This document shows, in pieces, positions 1 to 10,213 of a DNA stretch of 64,000 bases. The notes beneath the pieces are model-generated. The model worked only from the letters and a program-made list of their open reading frames with translations. It searched no databases and was not told the DNA's origin. This stretch comes from Mikania micrantha. Taxonomy: Eukaryota; Streptophyta; Magnoliopsida; Asterales; Asteraceae. The translations under genes were made by a program, and so were the position numbers. The DNA lies in NCBI GenBank assembly GCA_009363875.1, contig CM018690.1, positions 17,191,692 to 17,255,691 of the forward strand. The letters are read 5' to 3'. Every line of letters starts with the position of its first letter. The stretch's first letter is position 1.

Positions 1-1049
1 ATGCCCCGGCTTCCCGCACGTGAAGCACCCCTTCAAGGTATCAGTTTTGTTGGTATTGGGGTTAGGGTTCGATCGGAATAGGGCTAGGTGCCCATTCTTT
101 CCATAGTTAGTGCACCAGACCCTCCGGCATGGGCCATGATGATGATATGAGCAGTTGTTACATTTGGGGTTGTTGCCCCGATATCCCCCTTGTCCTGATT
201 GTTTGGCTGAGTGGCAGTGAAGACCTTGGCAGGTGTCGGCCGGTGCTGGGTTGGTTGCTGCGGTGAGAACGTACGGTTGTTACTGGGCTCCCACTTCCTT
301 TTGGGCTCTTGGGGTTTTAGGTGCTCACCCCTCTTCGGCAGTTTGCCCTGAGCTACTGCCTGATCGGTTAATTTGTGGGCTAACCGAATCAGTGGCTGGA
401 TGGTAGTGAGGTCGGAAGCAGTCACCATGCTTTGTATCTGCTCTGGCAATCCACTAATGAATTGCTCGATCTTTTTATACTCCGGCGTCACCATCGCCGG
501 GCACAGCTTGCATAGCTCGTGGAATCGAGTACAGTACTGCTCGATCTCAGAACCCACCATCTTATGTACCCAAAACTCTGCCTCCAGCTTTCGGATTTCA
601 TCGCGAGGGCAATACTCCTTGTGGAGCATTCTGGTGAACTCCTCCCATGGTATAGTGTTTGCAGTCTCGAGTCCTAGAGTTTGGACATGTGTATTCCACC
701 AGGTGAGGGCTGGTCCCTCCAGAGTTCCGGTGGCGAATTTGACTCAATTTTCCTCCAAGCACTCTGACATGGAGAAAACTGACTCGAGCTTTTCGATCCA
801 GCGGAGCAATCCCACTGCTCCTTCGGTTCCTTGAAACTTGTGGGGATGGCAGCTTAGAAATGCTTTGAATGAGCATCCCTTAGTCGCGCTCCCGTGAGAT
901 CCGTTGTTAGTTCCGCTGGTTTCACTATGTAATCGGTTAGCTTCGTACTCTGCCATAGCCTTGCTAACTCGTCGTTCTACCATCGCTCGGATGGCTGCTG
1001 CACCAGTCGGTCGTTTGTGTGATCGGACGTATGTTCCCCTTCCCGTCAT
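1..1049 (-). pseudogene. gag of element 1 (broken)
   Basis: Encodes the capsid/nucleocapsid polyprotein of a Ty3/gypsy element. The start is probably the ATG at 1049 (protein begins MTGRG, matching MSGRG in element 3). The capsid core is recognisable by LLRWIEKLESVF, an ALTWWN-like motif and FISGLPEQIQ. Two lesions are visible against element 3. A TGA at about 744-746 stands where element 3 has an Arg codon, as expected from CGA to TGA decay. About 560 bases further into the gene, near 185-190, one G is missing from a G run, so the zinc-knuckle region reads in another frame. In that frame the second knuckle is also degraded (a Cys has become Tyr, and the Lys-Glu-Cys is lost). There is no intron-like segment at the position where element 3 has one. 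Confidence 0.85.
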
Positions 1050-1294
1050 AGTCAAATTCTATACGGAAGGGATAAAGTGTTAGTCATCATGTGTCGTGAG
1101 TTATGTTAGATGTCATGTTAGCAAACAACCAAAGTCAGAAGGTACAGTAGATAAAACAAAACATCATTTCACTAATAATAATAGCTTTTGAGTACAATGA
1201 TTTTTCGAAAGATAACAATACTACTAAGTTCGTACGAGCACATCCCGCTCGTCTAGGCAATACAAAAAGTAAAATACTGAAATAGGAAACCTAA

Positions 1295-2107
1295 CTAGAC
1301 AACCGTGGAGTGTGAATCTCCACTGTCCTCGGGGCCATCGTCGTCCTCCTCCTCGGGATCCTCATCTGGATCCTCATCAAAATCTCCCTCCTCGAGGTCC
1401 TCCGCCTCGAATTGGGGCTCTGGCTCAGGCTGTGGCTCCACCAAGAACAGTTCGACCCATGCATTTAACATGGCGTCGCTTGCCTGAATCATGGCATGGT
1501 TCTCCTCATTGGTGACCTCTACGGCTGCCAACCGTCCATCGTGCCCATGTGTCACTGCGGCTAAGAAATCCTGCTGCTCCTCGAGCACCTCAGTCCTGTC
1601 ACGAACATCCGTGACGTCAGCTGTTGTCTCATCCTGTCGCCGGATCACATCCTGGGTCGTGGCGACTAAACCATCCTGTGTCCCCTCGAAACGCGCGAGT
1701 CTCTCCTCCAAGTGCTCCACACGGCTCTGGAGACGCTGGCTATGTTCCAGGAGATCCCTGAACTCATCGGTCAGTACATGCAGCTGACGGGACTCTCGGG
1801 TGTATCGCGAGATCAATGCGGCGAATGCCCGCTCCATGGGCATGCCAATGGGTGGTAGAGATGGTCCACTAGATGCATCGCCTAAGAAAGGCAATAGTGG
1901 AACTCTCTCTTCCCTTGCCCATGTAGCAAGGGTAGCAGGGTACCAGTCCCACGGTCCTCTACTGCTCGAGGGTCGAAGCCTCTTGGGCTCCTGTGCATGC
2001 ACCTGCTCCACTATGTCTCTAATCCTCTGCTTGTCCTCCTTAGTAAGTTCGTACTCGTACGAGGGCTTCCTCGAGTCCTTCCCATTCTGATCTTTGTTGT
2101 TGTCCAT
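1295..2107 (-). CDS. ORF-X1, extra ORF between PBS and gag of element 1
   Basis: An intact 270-residue ORF of unknown function in the leader of element 1. Its equivalent in element 3 is also 270 residues and aligns without gaps. Residues 1-35 are charged. A basic EPKRLRP motif near residue 41 could be a nuclear-localisation signal. A GPWDWYP motif and a PPIGMPMERAFAALISRY block follow. Residues about 110-205 have heptad-like spacing typical of a coiled coil (LQSRVEHLEERL, VLEEQQDFL). The C-terminal 50 residues are strongly acidic with DEDPDEDP repeats and end in STVV. There is no zinc knuckle, protease or membrane segment. It has stayed open while the neighbouring gag carries a stop and a frameshift. 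Function is not known; a gag-like or chromatin/RNA-binding accessory role is only a guess. Confidence 0.75.
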   Translation of the reverse strand: MDNNKDQNGKDSRKPSYEYELTKEDKQRIRDIVEQVHAQEPKRLRPSSSRGPWDWYPATLATWAREERVPLLPFLGDASSGPSLPPIGMPMERAFAALISRYTRESRQLHVLTDEFRDLLEHSQRLQSRVEHLEERLARFEGTQDGLVATTQDVIRRQDETTADVTDVRDRTEVLEEQQDFLAAVTHGHDGRLAAVEVTNEENHAMIQASDAMLNAWVELFLVEPQPEPEPQFEAEDLEEGDFDEDPDEDPEEEDDDGPEDSGDSHSTVV

Positions 2108-2243
2108 TCCTGTGTTCTAATCAAATAAGTAACAGCACATGATAACAGAAAACATTGTTGTGCAAATTCTAGTGTAGTTTCTAGTGTAGAGCAATGACTA
2201 TAGTCTAAGTTTACTACATGCAAACCTAGTTCTCTATAACCAA

Positions 2244-2256
2244 GGCTCTGATACCA
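2244..2256 (-). promoter_or_regulatory. Primer binding site (tRNA-iMet), element 1
   Basis: On the minus strand this reads TGGTATCAGAGCC, complementary to the 3' end of plant initiator tRNA-Met. It lies three bases from the LTR end. It sets the polarity of the element: the LTR to its right is the 5' LTR. Confidence 0.93.
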
Positions 2257-2259
2257 GTC

Positions 2260-3985
2260 TGTCACACCCCCAAATTCCCACGTGCGGTGTCAGACCGCGC
2301 GGGTGTGACGTGGCCAGGATCACAGCTCATGGACATATAGAACGACTCTATATGAGTTACAAATCATACAGTTTTGCAAACGACTTTCAATAAATATGCA
2401 TCGGAAAAGTTCAAGTATTAAGCAGCGGAAAAATAAAGTGTATCAAACACTACATTGTTTAAATTGTTTTTAAAAGAAACACATCAACACAAACCTAGAA
2501 CTAGAGTCTAATGCATGCGACTCTTCTTGTACTCCTCTTGTGTATCCTAGCTTGTGCTCCATTAGTTACCTGAGAATACATGCGAAAAGTGTCAACTAAA
2601 AATTTGGTGAGTTCACAGGTTTAGACAGACAGTAAATCAGTAAACAGACATATACTGGGCATGTTAAGTTTTGTTGTTGGATCTACGATCCGTGAGTGTG
2701 TCATGTCATCCTACCGAAACTCGACTGTTTCCGTTTGCCTCCGCGGGTCATCGCTGAACCCAACATCAACATCGATATAACACTCGTTATGACCTCTAGT
2801 CAACGTTGTTTCCGAGTGGGGCTAGTCAAGCCCAGTAGTACTACGTAATAACGACTCGTTTGTTACACAACTAACGGTAAGGGTAATAAGGACTTGTAGC
2901 GATAATAGTACACTCAAAAATAGTTTTACAACATACCAGTCATATATCTAAAACAGTTGCAATGTAATTCTCACCCTAAGAGTTTAGCAGAGTGTTCGTA
3001 CAAGAACCGTGTAGCTCGCCAGTAGTAGTTACCTATATCATATAGGTGTTATAAGTTTGTGTTCACATACATGTGGGCCTCACAGGGCCGTGTTTGTGTC
3101 TAACAACTCCAAGTTGTTATGTGGGTCGAGTTGACCGTGTTTGACCCAACCACCCGTTGGTGACGGTTTAAGCTCAAGTGATTCGAGATCTACCTTCTTT
3201 GACTCCAAGATGCCGCTAGAAAAGGAAGAATGTGTCTCTAACGCTTCTGATCAGCAGCAACAAGAAGATGTGGGTGGTGTTCAAGCTTCACACTTCTTCT
3301 CTTCAAGCTCTCTATGGAGTTCCAAGCTTCAATGTTTCAAGATAGGTCTCTAATGGCCTCCAAATGGGTTGGGGCTGCTTCCAGAAGTGCTTAAGAGGGG
3401 TTTTCAGGCCATAATGACGAGCATGGGGTCTGGGATAAGTAGGATAAGGGTAGGGTGGTTAATAGGAATGATTAGTCTTGGATTAATCAAGATTTTGCGT
3501 GTTAGACCCCATCGCGTACTGCTGAGTCTGCAAAAGTTCTTCCTTCGCGTACCGTGGCGTGTTTCGGGAATCATTTTCCTCCGCCACCCGTCGCGTACCG
3601 CCAAGGATCAACCAGGAGCCCATCGCGTACCGCGACAGATTCCAGATGAGCCCAATAAGCCCAATTTTGTTGTTTCGAACCGATTTTCGCGTATTTCTCG
3701 ATTACGGACATCGTTTCTCGACATATGAGCATTGTTCCACCTATTCTAGGTTCCATAGAACCTAAGTGTAGTGAAAGTGTATTGTGTTTCGATTTGTTCA
3801 CCAACGTTCGTTATTCAAGACACGTGCGAGTGTTTTGCGATAATTCTTCGAATTATCGGTGCGTTTAGACTTTCGTGCCACGTGTCACACTAAACATTTG
3901 TAATTCTAGTGCCACGTGTGCAATAATAATACATATTATTATTAAAATAGAGTTAATGCGGACCTGGAAATTGCGAGGTGTCACA
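2260..3985 (-). repeat. 5' LTR of element 1 (1726 bp)
   Basis: Bounded by TGTCACACCCCC on the left and GAGGTGTCACA on the right (plus-strand reading), that is TG...CA on the minus strand. Parts of the R/U5-proximal sequence (for example TGCGAAAAGTGTCAACTAAAAA near 2580) match the LTR of element 3, so the families are related, but this LTR is about 960 bp shorter. A GC-rich cluster of CGCGTAC-type palindromes lies at about 3505-3635. No genuine gene is encoded; short ORFs in it are chance. Confidence 0.88.
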
Positions 3986-5586
3986 ATATGTGTGTGAAAC
4001 TCAGATAAAATTGTTATTACATTAGGCTTGTGGCTAATGTAGTTGTAATATTGCTATGCAATATAGAAACATATATGTCTTTTGTTATAAATCATGACTA
4101 TGAAACCTTGAAAGTCACACTGTACGCTTCCGCAACGACAAGGGTGTGACACTATGTATGTAAATACTCTTTAATTAGTTAATACCAATCAACGGTAACA
4201 CACCCAACCACCATCTCCCATATTGCCCCTTTGATATAACACGACTAAGTGACTAACCATTGATATAATAGTTAACTGAAGCTTGTCTTGAATTAAAATC
4301 TTTACAAATTTAAAAGTAGAGGTGCTAATTTTCACCCACATCAAAAGAATTGTATTGGTTTGGGTAAACAATTATCGTATAATGGGTTGAAATAAGTAAC
4401 ATCATAATATGGAATGTGTTAGGATGAATAACACTTTAACAGAATACGGGTCGAGATGGGTACCCTAAAAACTATGTAAATAGAATGGATTCAAACGGTT
4501 AAGAATGAGTAATAACATATTTGATGAGAAAATCACTAATATTTGTTTACTTATAACACATTTTAACTTAAACCAAATTGATGTTTTTTTAATAGCAACC
4601 CATTTAGAAACACACTCATTTTGCTTAAAATTTGTTCTAACATGCGTCCATCCTGATCTGAACCCGTTCTGACCCGTTACCTAACCCGCCCATGTTACCA
4701 GACATATTTAAAAGTATAAAAATCAAACATGTTACTTATTTTTGTATTAATACACAACCCTGTTACTTTCTAAGAATCATCTATGTAATTAACTCAACTT
4801 AAAATAACAAATATAATAATCAAAAGTTCAAAACTAATTTACGTCAACGGAGATTAGTTCCTGAAACCCTTCGTAAAGATGAAGTGCTATTATGAAAAGC
4901 CATGAGCCATATATTGTTTATAAACCGTCTTTAACACACCTTTTCGATTTTATAATTAGATGATTAGCGAAATCATCTAATTGACTGATTCATGTAGTTC
5001 TCATAAACTTTAATTTGGCAAGTCTTTAGATTATTTTTAAATGTGTATATATAATCTCCAAAATAATATTATATAATACTAATAATAAAGAACAAAATAA
5101 AAAAATAACATCAAATGGAGTTGAAGCCATGACTTGTAGGTTATGATGGCAAAGCTTTTGCCACTTGCTCTATAATAACACCAGCTAAATTACATATGTA
5201 TTACCCAGAATGTATAAGACAATAATTTATATTTTATAAATCTCTAAACACTTCTTCAAACAATACAAATGAGATTTGTAGATTTTGAATTTTCAAATTA
5301 CTGATTAAAAATGTAAGGTTAAAGTTTGAATTAATTGGATTTTCATTAATATTTAAAAAGAAAAGAATTTTAGTTTTTTTTATTTGCAAATTTGACTTAA
5401 TTATATTAAATGATATAAATATTTAAGTTTGTCAAAATATGTCATGTGACAAATATAGATTTGTTAATAATTGTTGAAAATATGATGCGGATAAACTAGA
5501 AAAACGTCATGTGACATAGAAAAAACTAATATCACCGTTAACCCATAATCATTACCTTTCCTATATGTATATATGGTGGTCAAAAA
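3986..5586. other. AT-rich spacer with repeat remnants
   Basis: No gene is visible. A stretch at about 4105-4150 (GTCACACTGTACGCTTCCGC ... GGGTGTGAC) resembles degraded gypsy LTR material. The segment at about 5080-5490 has a diverged partner at about 39425-39560 on the far side of the Helitron: both contain a TGGAGTT(G)AAGCC block, an AAAGCTTTTGCC block and TTGTTAATAATTGTTGAAAA. The rest looks like ordinary AT-rich plant intergenic DNA. Confidence 0.6.
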
Positions 5587-6182
5587 TCTATATATATACT
5601 CTCTAATAAAGCAATAACACTCCGTCACATGTCGTTTTTTGGTTCAACTATATGACAAATGGCAACAATCCATTGGATTAAAACCTCAAAATGCCACATG
5701 GCATTTGTAGGTGGTTTCCCAATAATACTTCGCTCATTTTGTAACTGACCTTAAGCAATAATTGTTGTAGTCGTATGTTTTTTTAATTTATTTGAGTACA
5801 TTTCAGGAAAACTTCTAACATAATTTTGAAATATACAATACTGCATATTAAAACACTTTAATACAGATCTAATACTTAATTTACTTTTAGTTTGTTTCCT
5901 AATATATTTTAATTAATAAACAAATTTGCAATTGTTGCCTTATAAATAGCTATGTCTTATAAACAATAATTAAAAGAGACAGTTACAAGGCAATTTTTGT
6001 TTTATCAATTGACTGTTATACTATCATCTAATCGTGAAAGATGCTATATTTTGTTTATCATTTTGACTATTATGCAATGTGTCAAAATGCTCTTAATTTA
6101 TTTATTTATAATTAGAGTTACTTCCACATCCAATATGTAAATCATAATATTTTGATTTGGTATTCATCTTTGTTTGAAAATA

Positions 6183-6911
6183 TGACACTAAGAAACATTG
6201 ATCAACAAAATGGTTTAATGACATCAATTGCAAGTCATATCTCATGGTAAACATGTTATAGAAGCCAAAATAATATCTGGAGGTAACATTGATGTTCGCA
6301 TATTTATTATAAGAATTGATAAGATACCTTTAGACAAGAAAAGTTCTTCCAAGTTCTAGAGGAGACAATTTTCAGTTTTGGTAAACTCTGCTATGAGCCT
6401 ATGATGATGTATAAGATCCCATTACTATCAAGAGTTGTTTCTATTTAAAATAACCAGTTTTCACTCATGGATAAGTTATGTTACACTATCAAGATTAAAG
6501 AGTAGAGATGTAATAAAATTACTAAATATTAGATGGAGAGGGAAAAGTTAACATATAAAACATCTAATGTTATCTACAAAGAAATATTTATAGATTTTTT
6601 ATTTACTTATAAGTTCTATTTAAAATAACCAGTTTTCACTCATGGATAATTTATGTTACACTATCGAGATTGAAGAGTAGAGATGTAGTACAATTACTAA
6701 ATATTAGATGGAGAGGGAAAAGTTAACATATAAAACATCTAATGTTATCTACAAAGAAATATTTATAGATTTTTTATTTACTTATAAGTTTTATATCATC
6801 ATTGTAATTTAACGTTGTGCTTATTTTATGTACAAAAAATTTGTTCTTTATTTATTTTGTTTTGTCTTTACTGTTTAAAATAACCAGTTTTCACTGATAG
6901 ATAATTTGTGT
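6183..6911 (+). pseudogene. Helitron helicase C-terminal remnant (left part)
   Basis: Degenerate translation starts LRNIDQQNGL, which matches the PIF1-like helicase region of plant Helitrons. It continues through EAKIISGGNI-like and RRQFSV-like sequence in shifted frames, then reaches a PVFTHG motif. In Helitron helicases that motif sits just before the conserved QLYVALSRV segment. Many stops and frameshifts are present. The PVFTHG-to-tail portion is repeated (see 6441-6911). Confidence 0.6.
6441..6911 (+). repeat. Tandem copies of the helicase tail
   Basis: Three copies of a block beginning TTTAAAATAACCAGTTTTCACT start at about 6441, 6616 and 6871. The first two are about 175 bp apart and nearly identical. 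The third is preceded by about 80 extra bases and is cut at 6911 by element 2. It resumes at 38900 with the same ACACTATCAAGATTGAAGAG continuation. Each unit ends with a decayed TSNVIYKEIF-like helicase tail. Confidence 0.75.
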
Positions 6912-8100
6912 TGTCACACCCCCAATTTTCAACTAACGGAATCATACCGTTTGGGAACGTGACAAACCAGGATCTCAGATCATTAGACATAGCGAAGACC
7001 TCTATATGAATTTCAAAACATACTTTGGTCTTTAAATATAACATCAGAGTTTACAAAAATTGCGGAAGCGTTTAAAACCATTAACAGTTGTAAAGTAAAC
7101 ATTACAAAACACAATACTTAAATGTTCAAATTCAAATATCCAAAATGTTTAAAAATGCATGCGACTCTATCTCCTAGTCCATGCCATCTTTAATGCGCGC
7201 CTTAGCGTCCTGAGAAAACATGTAAATCAAGTCAACACAAAGGTTGGTGCATAACACAGGTTTTAATCATTCATAATGTTCAAAACAACAGTTTGAATAA
7301 TAAGATTGTAGATAACATAATCACACATGCACAGTCATGATAGCTAGTCATATAAACTATTTACATAAGTGTTCGACACCGAAGCTGACGGATTGCCATG
7401 CTATAGCATGTTTTCGCCATGCCACTATTGTCTATCACAACAATAGTAAAATTGTGTTTGGTCAGTCAAACACCTGCGTAGATCCCATCTACCAGGTGAG
7501 GTTTGTCAAACCTAATAGATCTATTTCCAACTACCACGCTTTGCATTACAGCAAACTAAACGGTTCGAGGTGTGTAAGGACTTTCAAGTTGATATGTTGT
7601 CACATAATGTAAACAGCTAACTCATGCAAGTGATATGTATCTAAAAACAGTTTGTTGCACATGTTTTCTCCCCCAAAACAGTTTAAAATAAGAAAGGGGC
7701 CGTGTACGCACCTTTGAGTTTAGCAGAATGATCACACACTAAAAGCTCGTGTAAGGAATCCTCCTACGAAGAATCTGTTTTTAAACAATAACCTAGTGTT
7801 ATTCAGAATGTCGTTTTGTGCTTGAAATCACATACGTGTCATCACACGTATGTTAAATTTTCAGAAATGTGCATACGTATATACGCGTGCCTTTGAAATC
7901 GTTTAAATAAAATCATATTTGAATTTATTTAAATAATCATAATTATACGCGATTTCATTTTCGGTTTAAAATACAAATTTTATTATTCTAATTCGTCCGG
8001 AATTGAATTCTGGTTCTAACGCAATTCGAATGGCTCGAATCGGAGTTAAAACGAGTGAAATATGAGTAAAACACTAAAATAACCTTAAAACCCAAAAATT

Positions 8101-8173
8101 GGTTGGAACCGGGATCGAACCCGCGACCCCCCCATCCACCGCACACACTGCTTACCATCTAATCTGCTTCAAC
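8101..8173 (-). other. tRNA-like / Pol III box-like stretch inside LTR
   Basis: Read on the minus strand, about 73 bases have a TAGATGGTAAGC segment resembling a tRNA D-arm / A box. They end in GGGTTCGATCCC, a perfect T-arm / B-box with its closing stem, then GGTTCCAACCA. The same stretch recurs in the other LTR at 17040-17112. It is in the sense orientation of the element. No convincing acceptor or anticodon stem can be drawn, so it is not a functional tRNA gene; a tRNA-derived (SINE-like) insert or chance similarity are the options. Confidence 0.4.
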
Positions 8174-9434
8174 TTTTGTTAACCTAACCCATTTTAAATG
8201 GTTTTATCTTTCAACTGTCGGGTTTCCCCTTATCCAACAAACCGAATCAATTTTTGTTCCAATTGATCCATAAATCGAATTCGATCAACCTCAATACCAT
8301 AGGGTTTTTATCACTTAATCTATTCCGAACCTTCTTACATAGTTTAACTCATTCATTAACTCGTTCAAAGTAAAAAAATCCCTAATTAGTTCACAAGTAA
8401 AGAGCCCTAGATCACGAAATCATGAAATTGGATCTTATGAATTCGAATTGAGATGCACATCGGAGCTTTCTGAAACTAGTTATAACCATTAATTTCATTC
8501 TTAATCTTATTTGATGCGAAACCCCCAAAACAGTTTCCCATTAAGAACCCTAGATTCGAAATCTACCAATTCGTTGTTATCAGTCACAATCAACTTGGGT
8601 TTAACCTTAATCGATCCCTTCTGAAGCTAGCTATAACATTTAATTTGATTATAAAACTCAGTTCCACAGAAACCCCCAAAACCGACTTTGTTAAGAACCC
8701 TAGAACTCGAGCTTTATCAAATCGATGTTATAAGTTGCAATTGCTTTAAGATAAACCTTAATCGGCCATTTTAGAATGTGTTGTAGTGATTACTTACCTG
8801 ATTTGATATCGAATTGTAGTAGAACGACTTTGAGCCCTAGTTTCGACCCCTCACGATCCAATTCTTCACTCCGAAGCTTTTGATCTTGAATTCCCGTGTG
8901 AGAAAGACTCTAAAGATGCCGATTGTGATGTAGGGATGCGCAATTGTAAGGATTAAAGTTAAATTTCACGGTTTTGATGCTACCATATGACGGTTACAAC
9001 CTTTGGCATCATTTGGCCTTTAATCCAATTAATGTTGATGCTAATAAAACATGTTAACCGTTACTAACCCTTTGAAATACTGATTATAACTGATCTAATT
9101 CAATTATGATAACCTATTGATTGAATTTCGAATTTTCCCCATCATTCTTGGCCGAATTTTGACTTTTAGAAGTCAAAATCGATTGTTATGACTATTTACA
9201 AGTTAACTCCTTGAAATTGTAATGTTTCAAAGTTGTGTTGTCCAATTCCAACCCTCAAAATTTGTTTTTGGATCAATTTCTTAACATTTCGGTTAACAAA
9301 GTTAAACCGAAAATCCCGAATTGTCACTAATTGGGTCATTTAACTCATTGTTGGGTTAAATTAAACTAATTGGGCTTCACAAAATACTATTAGGCCTAAT
9401 TTAAACTTATTGGGCCTATCTTAACCTTACTGGG

Positions 9435-9625
9435 CCCACAATGGCCTTATTGGGCCTTCTTAGACCTCAATGGGCCTACACTGACCTTGTTGGGCCTTCA
9501 TTGACCTTGTTGGGCTTGTTGGGCCTTCATTGGTCTTGTTGGGCCTTCATTGGCCTTGTTGGGCCTTCATTGGCCTTGTTGGGCCTTCATTGGCCTTGTT
9601 GGGCCTACATTGGTTCTGTTGGGCC
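9435..9625 (-). repeat. GGGCC-rich minisatellite in LTR of element 2
   Basis: About nine imperfect units of roughly 18-21 bp around TTGTTGGGCCTTCATTGGCC. The other LTR copy (about 38650-38840) has the same array with a few substitutions. TGGGCC is the core of the plant site II / TCP-binding element, and the array lies within the first 250 bases of the LTR (U3). Confidence 0.7.
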
Positions 9626-9679
9626 TGTGATCTCACTCTCTTCAATTAACAAAGTTAATTCAAAAGTCGGATTGTCACA

Positions 9680-10213
9680 TCATCCCCTTGTTGAAGGAAT
9701 TTTCGTCCCGAAAATTAATAAGTGTTAGGAGTAGTTAGGAAACTACTTACGAGTTCAGATTGTGAGTCCAGATTGTGCATGTTAGTGTGATTTGATCATT
9801 GTGTGTGCTTGTGTGTACTCATACACAACATCTAATGCTTGCAACATCACAACTCAATTGTGATCGTTCAATGTGATTGTTTTGCGTGTACACTAGTTAG
9901 TTCACCTAACTGTGACTGTTTGTGTTTGATCATACTGTGTTGTGTAACCTCACACATAGTGAGTGTCTATAACTGTTTGTACTATGCAACCCCGCACATA
10001 GCAAAATGTATGTAACTCATCGTGTATGTACTACCATAACATGTAACATATGAAATGTAGCACATAAAATATATAGAATGTAATGTAGCACAAATGTTTG
10101 TAACAAAATCAATTGAATAAATAAAATGTTTGTGCTTACAGTTTGAAATTTGCAGTGTTGATGTGTGAAAGCATCACGTCATCCCCTTGTTGAAGGAAAT
10201 TTCGTCCCGAAAT
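9680..10213 (-). other. 3' untranslated stretch of element 2 with duplicated PPT
   Basis: The polypurine tract next to the 3' LTR (minus strand AAGGGGATGA just before TGTGACAATC) lies in a 37-bp block starting at 9680. A near-identical block starts at 10179, right after the pol end. In element 3 only one such block exists, directly after pol. About 460 bp rich in GTGT and CACATAG steps separates the two copies here. No ORF is present. Confidence 0.7.

Larger units (their letters stand above)
1..3985 (-). mobile_element. Element 1: Ty3/gypsy LTR retrotransposon, truncated by window edge
   Basis: Read on the minus strand the order is 5' LTR (2260-3985), a three-base gap, a tRNA-iMet primer binding site, an extra ORF (1295-2107), then a broken gag that runs off the window start. 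The LTR has TG...CA ends extended as TGTGACACC and GGTGTGACA. Protein similarity to element 3 is close in gag and in the extra ORF, so this is a sister family of the chromodomain-type (Tekay/Del-like) element whose pol can be read in elements 2 and 3. The pol and the 3' LTR lie outside the window, so the target-site duplication cannot be checked; the flank after the LTR is ATATG. Confidence 0.9.
6912..9679 (-). repeat. 3' LTR of element 2 (2768 bp)
   Basis: Starts TGTCACACCCCCAATTTTC and ends GGATTGTCACA on the plus strand. Its partner is 15851-17465 joined to 37733-38894 (2777 bp together). It contains a tRNA-like 73-bp stretch (8101-8173) and, near its minus-strand start, a minisatellite of TTGTTGGGCCTTCATTGGCC units (about 9435-9625). 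The open frame through the minisatellite is low-complexity and not a gene. Confidence 0.95.

Noticed and set aside
8101..8173. A functional tRNA gene
   Set aside because: Only A/B-box-like parts are present; acceptor and anticodon stems cannot be formed convincingly.
9441..9728. Gly/Leu/Trp-rich open frame
   Set aside because: Direct translation of the GGGCC minisatellite in the LTR, on the opposite strand to the element.
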